DNA of 11,298 nt from Eubacteriales bacterium (GTDB taxonomy: Bacteria > Bacillota_A > Clostridia > Christensenellales > Aristaeellaceae): assembly GCA_030528845.1 (NCBI GenBank), contig JAUMYC010000064.1:1-11298 (forward strand), in the 5' to 3' direction. Both the position numbers and the translations under genes were made by a program. The notes below the pieces were generated by a model that was not told the origin of the DNA, did not search any database, and was given only the letters and a program-made list of their open reading frames with translations. Below are positions 1-5,249 of the stretch, piece by piece (position 1 is the stretch's first letter; every line of letters starts with the position of its first letter).

Positions 1-25
1 TCAAATCCCTCCCCCGCAACCATGT

Positions 26-102
26 GGCGGCGTAGCTCAGTTGGCTAGAGCAATCGGTTCATACCCGGTCGGTCAGCGGTTCGAATCCACTCGCCGCTAC
101 CA
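26..102 (+). tRNA. tRNA-Met (CAT), elongator type
   Basis: The cloverleaf folds by eye. The acceptor stem is 26-32 with 92-98, closed by one G-T pair. The D stem is GCTC/GAGC (35-38/48-51) and the anticodon stem is 53-57/65-69, with loop TTCATAC and anticodon CAT at 60-62. The variable loop has five bases, the T loop is TTCGAAT, the discriminator is A99 and CCA is encoded at 100-102. The body resembles elongator tRNA-Met of Bacillota rather than initiator tRNA, because the first acceptor bases pair and the anticodon stem lacks the three G-C pairs of initiators. A tRNA-Ile2 with a modified CAT anticodon cannot be fully excluded. The T stem has a C77-A89 mismatch in its centre, which is unusual. 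No promoter is visible in the 25 bases upstream, so it may be the last gene of a longer tRNA transcript. Confidence 0.93.
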
Positions 103-134
103 AACCCCGGATGCGCAAGCATTCGGGGTTTTTT
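103..134 (+). terminator. Rho-independent terminator of tRNA-Met
   Basis: A 12-pair stem (103-114 with 119-130, one G-T pair) is closed by a GCAA tetraloop and runs into six T (129-134). It starts on the base after the tRNA CCA, so it ends the tRNA transcript and separates it from the aldolase gene. Confidence 0.93.
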
Positions 135-148
135 CCTATATCGCGGCC

Positions 149-177
149 TTTTCAGCGCCGCGTCGCCCTGCTATACT
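149..177 (+). promoter_or_regulatory. Probable sigma-A promoter of the threonine aldolase operon
   Basis: A TTTTCA box at 149-154 is followed after 17 bases by TATACT at 172-177. The -10 is extended by TG at 169-170 (TGCTATACT). It lies 45 bases upstream of the aldolase start, with GGAGGG at 209-214 as ribosome binding site. The -35 is weak and the extended -10 strong, as is common for this promoter type. Confidence 0.7.
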
Positions 178-221
178 AATAGCAAAACCAGATATTTCAG
201 TACAAACCGGAGGGAAACACC

Positions 222-1256
222 ATGAGCGAAAAGATCCTCTTTGCCAGCGATTATCAGGAAGGCGCGCACGAGGCCATCCTCAACGCGTTCGTGCAGACCG
301 CGATGGAACAAAACCCGGGCTACGGCACCGATCGCTACTGCGCCGCCGCCGCCGAAAAAATCAAGGCCGCGTGCGCCGCGCCCGAGGCGCAGGTCGTCTT
401 TGTGACCGGCGGCACCCAGACCAACCAGCTCGTCATCGACGCGGCCCTGCAGCCCTATGAGGGCGTCATCGCCGCGACCACGGGCCATGTGAGCGTGCAC
501 GAAGCCGGCGCGATCGAATACACCGGCCACAAGGTGCTGGAGGTGCCGCAGGAAAACGGCAAGATCCGATCGGACGTGCTCGAGAAGTATCTGCAGACCT
601 TCTACGCCGACGGCAACCATGAGCACATGGTCTTCCCCGGCATGGTCTATATCTCCCACCCCACCGAGGTCGGCACGCTCTACACCAAGGCGGAGCTCGA
701 AGCGCTGCACGCGATCTGCTCCCGCTATCAGATCCCGCTCTATCTCGACGGCGCGCGCATGGCCTACGCCCTCGCCAGCAGCGACACGGACGTGGATCTG
801 CCCACGATCGCGCGCACCTGCGACGTATTCTACATCGGCGGCACCAAATGCGGCGCGCTCTGCGGCGAGGCGCTCGTCTACACGCACGGCAATATGCCCT
901 CTCATTTTGTCACGCGCATCAAGCAGCACGGCGCGCTGCTGGCCAAGGGCTGGGTCACGGGCCTGCAGTTCGACGTGCTCTTCACCGACGGGCTGTACCT
1001 GCAGCTCGGCCGCCACGCCATCGCGCTGGCCGACCGGCTCAAGGCCGCGCTGAAGGAAAAGGGGCATCGCTTCTTCATCGACTCCCCCACCAACCAGCAG
1101 TTCATCATCATGGAAAACAAGGCGCTGGAAGCGCTGGGCGAAACAATCGGCTACAGCTTCTGGGAGCCCTACGACGCAGAGCACACCGTCATCCGCCTGT
1201 GCACCTCCTGGGCTACGACGGAGGAAAACCTGAACTATCTGCTCTCTCTGCTCTAA
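222..1256 (+). CDS. Low-specificity L-threonine aldolase (PLP-dependent)
   Basis: The 344-residue protein has the normal length and motifs of the beta-eliminating lyase / threonine aldolase family (PF01212, fold type I PLP enzymes). These enzymes cleave L-threonine or L-allo-threonine to glycine and acetaldehyde in the cytosol. Visible landmarks are TGGTQTNQ near residue 65, which binds the cofactor phosphate, and GHVSVHEAGA with H89 in the place expected for the ring-stacking histidine. LDGARM follows, with D176 contacting the pyridine nitrogen and R179 expected to bind the substrate carboxylate. In GGTKCGA, K209 is the Schiff-base lysine. The start is set by GGAGGG at 209-214, seven bases before the ATG. 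The gene leads an operon: the next ATG is 11 bases after its stop. Stereochemical preference cannot be read from the sequence. Confidence 0.92.
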   Translation: MSEKILFASDYQEGAHEAILNAFVQTAMEQNPGYGTDRYCAAAAEKIKAACAAPEAQVVFVTGGTQTNQLVIDAALQPYEGVIAATTGHVSVHEAGAIEYTGHKVLEVPQENGKIRSDVLEKYLQTFYADGNHEHMVFPGMVYISHPTEVGTLYTKAELEALHAICSRYQIPLYLDGARMAYALASSDTDVDLPTIARTCDVFYIGGTKCGALCGEALVYTHGNMPSHFVTRIKQHGALLAKGWVTGLQFDVLFTDGLYLQLGRHAIALADRLKAALKEKGHRFFIDSPTNQQFIIMENKALEALGETIGYSFWEPYDAEHTVIRLCTSWATTEENLNYLLSLL

Positions 1257-1267
1257 AGGAGGCACCC

Positions 1268-1795
1268 ATGCGCCTTGAACACGGTATGCTCCTCATCCGC
1301 ACGGCCCTGCCGGAGGACGCCGCGCAGCTTTGCCTCTGGTGGAACGACGGGGCTGTGATGGAGCACGCGGGCTTCCCGAGGGGGCTGGGCACGACGGTCG
1401 AAAAAGAGGCGGAGAGGCTGCTTGAGCAGCGGGACGAGGTCTCGCGCAGGCATATCATCGAATACGACGGGCGGCCCATCGGCGAGATGCACTACCGCAA
1501 TAAAGGCGAAGGCACGGCGGAGATCGGCGTCAAAATCTGCGAGCGCTCCATGCAGAACAAAGGGTTGGGCAAGGTCATCCTGACTTTGTTCATCGAAGGC
1601 CTGTTCGGTCAGCTCGGCTATACGAAGGTCATTCTGGACACGAGCACGGAAAACCTGCGCGCGCAGCATGTCTACGAGCAGCTGGGCTTCCGCAGGCTGC
1701 GCGTGAACGAGGGGGCTTGGGTGGATCAGCTGGGCCGCAGGCGCTCTTCCGTCGATTACGAGCTCACGCCCGGCGAGCTCATCCCCTTCCGCTGA
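1268..1795 (+). CDS. GNAT-family N-acetyltransferase (RimJ/RimL-like)
   Basis: This 175-residue single-domain acetyltransferase transfers acetyl from acetyl-CoA to an amine or peptide N-terminus. The acyl-CoA pyrophosphate loop is Q96-N-K-G99-L-G101, matching Q/R-x-x-G-x-G/A. The later segment N-L-R-A-Q-H-V-Y-E-Q-L-G-F is the usual motif B ending of RimJ/RimL-type enzymes. The N-terminal part (WWNDGAVMEHAGF) also resembles that subgroup. The substrate is unknown. The start is the ATG 11 bases after the aldolase stop, with AAAGGAGG at 1255-1262 overlapping that stop, so the two genes are almost certainly co-transcribed. A longer open frame extends upstream inside the aldolase gene but has no ribosome binding site and is not used here. 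Confidence 0.88.
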   Translation: MRLEHGMLLIRTALPEDAAQLCLWWNDGAVMEHAGFPRGLGTTVEKEAERLLEQRDEVSRRHIIEYDGRPIGEMHYRNKGEGTAEIGVKICERSMQNKGLGKVILTLFIEGLFGQLGYTKVILDTSTENLRAQHVYEQLGFRRLRVNEGAWVDQLGRRRSSVDYELTPGELIPFR

Positions 1796-1821
1796 AACAA
1801 GCCTCCAAAGAAACAAGAAAA

Positions 1822-1853
1822 ACCCCGGGCTCCCTTTGCGGGGGACCCGGGGT
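1822..1853. terminator. Bidirectional terminator between convergent genes
   Basis: An 8-pair GC-rich stem (1822-1829 with 1846-1853) is extended inward by several more pairs. On the - strand it is followed by a T-rich tract (complement of 1811-1822, TTTTT then CTTGTTT), so it is a good terminator for the DUF1292 gene. On the + strand only a broken T tract follows, so it ends the aldolase/GNAT operon less efficiently. Confidence 0.8.
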
Positions 1854-1892
1854 CTGTCTTTGCGTTTGAATGGGCCGAGCGGGACGACGGGC

Positions 1893-2231
1893 TTATTCCT
1901 CGTCTTCCTCTTCGTCATACTCGCCGTATTCGTCTTCTTCGGAATACAGGTCGTTGTTGACGAAATCGATCAGCTTGTCCATGAGCTCGTCGTCCTCGAT
2001 CGGCACGAACTCTTCCTCGTCTTCGCCGACGGGCTGGACCTTCATGATGATGGCGTCCTTCTGCTCGCAGCCTTCGCAGCTCTCCGCTTCGCAGTCGCAG
2101 CCGCCTTCCACATATTCGGTCATCACGGCGTATTCCTGACCTTCGTAAAAGAAATAATCGAGCACTTCCATTACGATTTCGTTGCCGTCCTCATCCACCA
2201 GCGTGACGAGGTCCAGTTCCTCATTCATCAT
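1893..2231 (-). CDS. DUF1292 family protein with a four-cysteine loop and acidic tail
   Basis: The 112-residue acidic protein begins MMNEELDLVTLVDEDGNE, the typical opening of DUF1292 (PF06949, YrzB-like), a small Bacillota family with no established function. The core pattern (LVDEDGNE, then the EVLDYFFYEGQEYAVM segment, then DAIIMKV) is intact. A cysteine cluster sits in the variable loop: C45, C47, C52 and C55. The last 16 residues are almost all Glu, Asp and Tyr. The start is the first of two adjacent ATG codons, nine bases after AAAGGAG on the - strand; an upstream in-frame extension lacks a ribosome binding site. It has its own promoter (2290-2318) and a terminator at 1822-1853. DUF896 lies upstream on the same strand. 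Confidence 0.87.
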   Translation of the reverse strand: MMNEELDLVTLVDEDGNEIVMEVLDYFFYEGQEYAVMTEYVEGGCDCEAESCEGCEQKDAIIMKVQPVGEDEEEFVPIEDDELMDKLIDFVNNDLYSEEDEYGEYDEEEDEE

Positions 2232-2261
2232 GGAATCACTCTCCTTTCCGCTTTCAAGATT

Positions 2262-2277
2262 TGGGGCCTGCGCCCCA
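2262..2277 (-). other. Small hairpin in the DUF1292 leader
   Basis: On the - strand TGGGGC-GCAG-GCCCCA forms a six-pair stem with a four-base loop. It falls between the predicted transcription start (about 2283) and the ribosome binding site. It has no T tract, so it is not a terminator. It may stabilise the messenger, or have no role. Confidence 0.4.
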
Positions 2278-2289
2278 GAGCGCATATGC

Positions 2290-2318
2290 ATTATACCCAT
2301 TCCCGGTGCAAATTACAA
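2290..2318 (-). promoter_or_regulatory. Sigma-A promoter of the DUF1292 gene
   Basis: On the - strand TTGTAA (complement of 2313-2318) is separated by exactly 17 bases from a perfect TATAAT (complement of 2290-2295). The predicted start gives a leader of about 50 bases. This is one of the clearest promoters in the window. Confidence 0.8.
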
Positions 2319-2433
2319 GAGCATTTGCAGCATTGCCGCAATCTTTCTCCGCCCGCGACGCATTTCCTGCGCTCTCCCGCCGAAAAGCGCCTGTACGCCG
2401 GAGCGGTTTTGGTGTACAATAGAAGCGCGCGCT

Positions 2434-2643
2434 TTATTTTCCGTTGGCGTCCTTCAGGCTCCTGCGGCTGCCGTCCGGGTATTCCACTTTGGTGGAATCA
2501 AGCTGATTGCGGAAGGACTGACGGAAGGCCGCGAGATACTTGAGCCGCAGCTCGGCCCTCTCCTCGTCCTCCTCGGGCGTGAGCGGGCGCTCCTTGGCCG
2601 CGCGGGCGAGCTGGTTGATCCTGTCGATCGAACGTTTATCCAT
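2434..2643 (-). CDS. DUF896 family protein (YnzC-like)
   Basis: A 69-residue protein of family PF05979, small helical proteins of Bacillota related to YnzC. The hallmark pattern is complete: an N-terminal S-I-D-R-I-N-Q-L-A helix, the link R-P-L-T-P-E-E, a second helix with E-R-A-E-L-R-L-K-Y-L-A-A-F-R, and then F-R-N-Q-L-D-S-T-K-V. YnzC-type proteins form a two-helix hairpin; a link to the SOS region is known for the Bacillus paralogue but nothing here supports it. The ATG at 2643 is chosen because GGAG lies 11 bases upstream and the protein then starts as in family members. It reads towards DUF1292, with 202 bases and a separate promoter between them. I found no convincing promoter for it. 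Confidence 0.88.
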   Translation of the reverse strand: MDKRSIDRINQLARAAKERPLTPEEDEERAELRLKYLAAFRQSFRNQLDSTKVEYPDGSRRSLKDANGK

Positions 2644-2666
2644 ACAATAACACACTCCATACCAAC

Positions 2667-2683
2667 GTTTTTTATCAAAAAAC
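2667..2683. repeat. A/T inverted repeat in the divergent intergenic region
   Basis: GTTTTTT-ATC-AAAAAAC is a perfect 7-base inverted repeat with a 3-base centre. It lies 24 bases upstream of the DUF896 start and 59 bases upstream of the cysteine-tailed GNAT gene. It could be an operator or a weak hairpin. No flanking T tract independent of the stem supports a terminator. Confidence 0.45.
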
Positions 2684-2701
2684 AATCTCGAAAAGGATTC
2701 G

Positions 2702-2715
2702 ACGCCCGCGGGCGT
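2702..2715. repeat. 14-base GC palindrome in the leader of the GNAT gene
   Basis: ACGCCCGCGGGCGT equals its own reverse complement and is followed on the + strand by TTTCC. It sits 11 bases before the ribosome binding site of the gene starting at 2742. As RNA it can form only a short five-pair hairpin with loop CGCG. It may be a protein-binding site or a weak attenuator. Confidence 0.45.
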
Positions 2716-2741
2716 TTTCCTTCCCAAAGGAGGCAATTCCC

Positions 2742-3251
2742 ATGGTTCATGGCAAATACTTTACATCCCACGACGACATCACCCCCATTCTGGAGCTGCG
2801 CTACGCCGTCTTTTCCGACGAGCAGGGCTTCTCGCGCGAGCTGGAGCGCGACAAATTCGACGACATGTCCTTTTACGCGCTGGTGTACGATCAGAACGAC
2901 GTGCCCGCAGCCACGGGCCGTCTCTTCATCGACGACGAAAACCGCTTTCACATCGGGCGGATGTGCACGCGCAAGGACATGCGCGGGCAGGGGCTGGGCG
3001 ATCTGGCCATCCGCATGCTGCTCGATCTCGCGCTGCGCATGAACGCGCCCTACGTCGTGGTCGGTTCCCAGCTCCCCGCCATGGGGTTTTATAAAAAATA
3101 CGGCTTCAAGGAAGTGGGCGAGCCGTATATGGACGAAAACTGCGCGCACCAGCTGCTCGTCGCGCAGGCGGACGAGATCTGCGTGGGCTGCACCTGCTCG
3201 AGCTGCGCCGGCTGCGCGCAGGCCGAAAGCTGTACCGAAAGGAAGGATTGA
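2742..3251 (+). CDS. GNAT acetyltransferase with cysteine-rich C-terminal tail
   Basis: This 169-residue protein has a GNAT domain over about residues 1-140. The opening (LRYAVFSDEQGFSRE...D) and A-A-T-G-R-L strand resemble the YjcF/ElaA-like subgroup. The acetyl-CoA loop is R81-G-Q-G-L-G86 and the closing motif is M-G-F-Y-K-K-Y-G-F. After the domain comes a tail with C147-x2-C150-x-C152-x2-C155-x2-C158-x5-C164, six cysteines in 18 residues, which is not part of the standard fold. The tail could bind a metal or cluster, or respond to thiol stress. The start is fixed by AAAGGAGG at 2726-2733, eight bases before the ATG. The next gene starts two bases after the stop, so coupling is likely. The acetyl acceptor is unknown. 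Confidence 0.86.
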   Translation: MVHGKYFTSHDDITPILELRYAVFSDEQGFSRELERDKFDDMSFYALVYDQNDVPAATGRLFIDDENRFHIGRMCTRKDMRGQGLGDLAIRMLLDLALRMNAPYVVVGSQLPAMGFYKKYGFKEVGEPYMDENCAHQLLVAQADEICVGCTCSSCAGCAQAESCTERKD

Positions 3252-3253
3252 GC

Positions 3254-3562
3254 ATGGTCGATCTCAAGGCTCTGCAAAAGGCGGTCTATCAGAACAAGGT
3301 GGACCACGACTTCAACGTGACCGACGTCCCCTATGAATTCTGTCTGCTCATGACGGAGGTCGCGGAGGCGTTCAAATCACGCGATACCGACGAATACGGC
3401 GAAGAGCTGGCCGACATCGCCATTTACCTGCTCGGCCTTGCCGAGATCGGCGGGGTCGATCTCGAAGCGGAGATCCTCAAAAAGATCGAAAAGAACCGCA
3501 AGCGCCGCTATTTCCAGAACCCGGACGGCACCTGGGGCAAGGAAGAGGGCGCGCTCGAATGA
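3254..3562 (+). CDS. MazG-like nucleotide pyrophosphohydrolase
   Basis: A 102-residue all-helical protein with the MazG-type metal motif: E35-x2-E38 in LMTEVAEAFK and E51-x2-D54 in GEELADIAIYLL. The 12-residue gap between the motifs fits family PF03819. Such enzymes hydrolyse (d)NTPs to NMP and pyrophosphate, usually to clean the nucleotide pool; the preferred base cannot be told. This is a single domain, unlike the tandem-domain E. coli MazG. I chose ATG 3254, seven bases after AAGGAAGG, over a TTG two codons upstream that overlaps the previous stop region. It begins two bases after the GNAT stop, and its own stop overlaps the ATG of a possible 27-residue ORF. Confidence 0.85.
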   Translation: MVDLKALQKAVYQNKVDHDFNVTDVPYEFCLLMTEVAEAFKSRDTDEYGEELADIAIYLLGLAEIGGVDLEAEILKKIEKNRKRRYFQNPDGTWGKEEGALE

Positions 3563-3642
3563 GCCGCCGCTCTCTGCACGAATGGATCGCGGATATTCTT
3601 GACGCCCTCGCCTCTCTGCTCGATCTTATCTTCGGCCGCTGA
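3559..3642 (+). CDS. Possible small amphipathic peptide, 27 residues
   Basis: The ORF starts in an ATGA overlap with the MazG-like stop and reads M-S-R-R-S-L-H-E-W-I-A-D-I-L, ending L-I-F-G-R. GGAAGAGGG lies nine bases upstream as a possible ribosome binding site. On a helical wheel L6, W9, I10, I13, L14, L17, L20, L21 and I24 form one face, while H7, E8, D12, D15, S19 and D22 form the other. This is the pattern of a surface-lying membrane helix such as delta-lysin-like peptides. I do not recognise it as a known family. It may be a real coupled peptide or a chance frame in the 158-base gap before the next gene. No terminator follows it. Confidence 0.4.
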   Translation: MSRRSLHEWIADILDALASLLDLIFGR

Positions 3643-3658
3643 ATTTTCACGCATCTCC

Positions 3659-3687
3659 TTGCGTATTTCTGCGATCTGTGCTATCAT
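3659..3687 (+). promoter_or_regulatory. Probable promoter of the HD hydrolase / phosphoesterase operon
   Basis: TTGCGT (3659-3664), a 17-base spacer and TATCAT (3682-3687) preceded by TG at 3679-3680 form an extended -10 promoter. The layout matches the promoter before the aldolase gene. The gene start is 33 bases downstream. Confidence 0.68.
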
Positions 3688-3720
3688 CGGGGCATGCAAT
3701 ATCCCGAAGGAGGGAGAACA

Positions 3721-4392
3721 ATGACCCGACAGGAAAAAGAGCGCATCCACGGGCATATGCTGGAAAAGATGTCCGACAGCGCGCACGACCGCGAGCATGT
3801 ACACAGGGTGATGCGCCTGAGCGATAAAATCGCGGAGCACTGCCCCGGGGCGGACAGGGACATCCTCTACGCCGCAGCTTGCCTGCACGACATCGGGCGC
3901 GAAGCGCAGATGAAGGACCCCGCGGTGGATCACGCGCAGCACGGGGCCGAGATGGCCTATGCCTATCTCCTCTCCCTCGGCTGGGAGGAGAGCCGCGCGG
4001 CCCATGTGCGCGAATGCATCCGCACCCATCGCTATCGCGGCGGCTGCGAACCCGCGTCCATCGAGGCGAAGATCCTCTTTGACAGCGACAAGCTGGACGT
4101 TCTGGGCGCGATCGGCGTGGCGCGGACGCTCCTGTACAGCGGGGCGGCCGGCGAGCCGCTGTATCTGCCGGAAGAGCTCGAAGACGAGGCGTTCCGCTGC
4201 GAAGAGAGCTTTTTGACCGAATACCGGCGCAAGCTGCGCAATGCCTCGGCGCGGCTGTATACCGATTATGCGCGGCAGATCGCCGTCGAGCGCGACAGGA
4301 CGATGCACGCCTTCGTAGCGGCGCTGCTGCGGGAGGCCCGCGCGGAAGACCTGCGCGACGAATGCAAGACCACGGAGGTTCCAACACGATGA
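3721..4392 (+). CDS. HD-domain phosphohydrolase
   Basis: The 223-residue protein carries a complete HD metal-binding signature (PF01966): H26 in DREHVHRV, H56-D57 in CLHDIGR, and D123 in FDSDKLD. A further histidine segment (D70-H71...H74-G75) lies between them. The DREH...HD...DKLD layout matches YedJ-like soluble HD hydrolases acting on phosphate esters of nucleotides or related compounds; the true substrate is unknown. The ATG at 3721 is preceded by GAAGGAGGG at 3706-3714. An in-frame ATG nine codons upstream lacks such a site and would sit too close to the promoter. The stop overlaps the next start in an ATGA, so the two hydrolases are translationally coupled and may work in the same process. 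Confidence 0.87.
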   Translation: MTRQEKERIHGHMLEKMSDSAHDREHVHRVMRLSDKIAEHCPGADRDILYAAACLHDIGREAQMKDPAVDHAQHGAEMAYAYLLSLGWEESRAAHVRECIRTHRYRGGCEPASIEAKILFDSDKLDVLGAIGVARTLLYSGAAGEPLYLPEELEDEAFRCEESFLTEYRRKLRNASARLYTDYARQIAVERDRTMHAFVAALLREARAEDLRDECKTTEVPTR

Positions 4393-5180
4393 AGCACAAG
4401 GCGTCCCTCTGCCGGCACGCGCTCCCGGGCCCGCCCTGCCTCAGGGGGCTGAAGATCGCCTTCCTCAGCGATATCCACATCGCCACATACTATAAGCCCC
4501 GGGAAGCCGCCGCGCTCGTCGAGCAGGTCGGCGCTCTGGGGGCGGATCTGCTGCTCTTGGGCGGCGATTACGCCGAAAGCCTGGCCTATCAGCGCGCCTT
4601 CTTTCCCATGCTCGCCGCGCTCCGGCCGCGTCTGGGCGCCTTCGGCGTGATGGGCAACAACGACCGCGAATGCTTCGGCTCCTCCTTTCCGCTCCTGCGC
4701 TCTTTGGCGCAGAAGAACGGCGTGCGCCTGCTGATCAACGAGCAGGCCGTCGTGGAGGAAAACGGCGCCCGCATTTTCATCGGCGGCGTGGACGAATATA
4801 AATACGGCGCGCCCAACGCGAAGGGCATGTTTCGCGGCGCGAGGGAAAACGACCTGCGCATCCTGCTGAGCCATTATCCGCATGTGGCGGACCGGGCCGT
4901 TGGGCAGGCTGCGCTGCCGCCGCATCTGCTGCTCTCCGGCCACACGCACGGCGGGCAGATCGCGCCCTTCGGGCTCTCCTGCTACGCCTTCGGCTACGAA
5001 CACGAACACACCCGGGGCTCGCGCCATTTTTTCATCAGCGGCTGGCGCGAGTTTGAAGAGCCGCTGCCCGGCGGCGGCACGCACACGATGCGCATGCTCG
5101 TCTCCAACGGCATCGGCGAGAGCCTGATGCCCTTGCGCATCGGCGCGCCCCGGCAGATCCACCTGATCGAACTGACCTGA
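4389..5180 (+). CDS. Calcineurin-like metallophosphoesterase (YkuE-like)
   Basis: The 263-residue protein has the ordered metal motifs of PF00149: D28-I-H30, G59-D60, G89-N90-N91-D92, H162 in LLSHYP, and G184-H-T-H-G-G-Q190. The GHTHGGQ ending and spacing resemble YkuE/LpxG-type phosphoesterases. Those proteins normally start with a membrane or signal segment, but the N-terminus here is polar and contains no hydrophobic stretch, so a cytosolic enzyme is likely. The third motif is GNND where GNHD/E is usual, replacing the histidine next to the catalytic dyad aspartate. The start at 4389 uses GGAGG ten bases upstream and overlaps the HD gene by four bases. An in-frame ATG at 4362 lies inside the HD gene without a ribosome binding site. 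The physiological substrate is unknown. Confidence 0.88.
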   Translation: MKHKASLCRHALPGPPCLRGLKIAFLSDIHIATYYKPREAAALVEQVGALGADLLLLGGDYAESLAYQRAFFPMLAALRPRLGAFGVMGNNDRECFGSSFPLLRSLAQKNGVRLLINEQAVVEENGARIFIGGVDEYKYGAPNAKGMFRGARENDLRILLSHYPHVADRAVGQAALPPHLLLSGHTHGGQIAPFGLSCYAFGYEHEHTRGSRHFFISGWREFEEPLPGGGTHTMRMLVSNGIGESLMPLRIGAPRQIHLIELT

Positions 5181-5198
5181 CGACCCCGCACCAAAAGT

Positions 5199-5240
5199 AA
5201 AGAGCGAGCCGGCGAAAGCGCCGGCCCGCTCTTTTATTTT
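5199..5240. terminator. Strong bidirectional terminator
   Basis: A stem of 14 pairs with one A-C mismatch (5199-5213 with 5220-5234) has a six-base loop and runs into TTTT-A-TTTT on the + strand. On the - strand the AAAG side gives a T-rich exit (TTTACTTTT). It sits between the converging stops of the phosphoesterase (5180) and the oxidoreductase (5250) and probably serves both. Confidence 0.92.
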
Positions 5241-5249
5241 GCAAGGGTC

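Noticed and set aside
171..1265. Long open frame on the - strand opposite the threonine aldolase gene
   Set aside because: The + strand frame has full family motifs and a ribosome binding site. The - strand frame has low-complexity composition typical of antisense of GC-rich genes and no recognisable domain.
2643..2648. TACAAT as a -10 box for the GNAT gene starting at 2742
   Set aside because: The only -35-like sequence (TTGATC, 2615-2620) is 22 bases away, too far for sigma-A promoters.
3248..3253. TTG start two codons upstream of the MazG-like ATG
   Set aside because: The ATG at 3254 has a better-spaced ribosome binding site and a stronger start codon.
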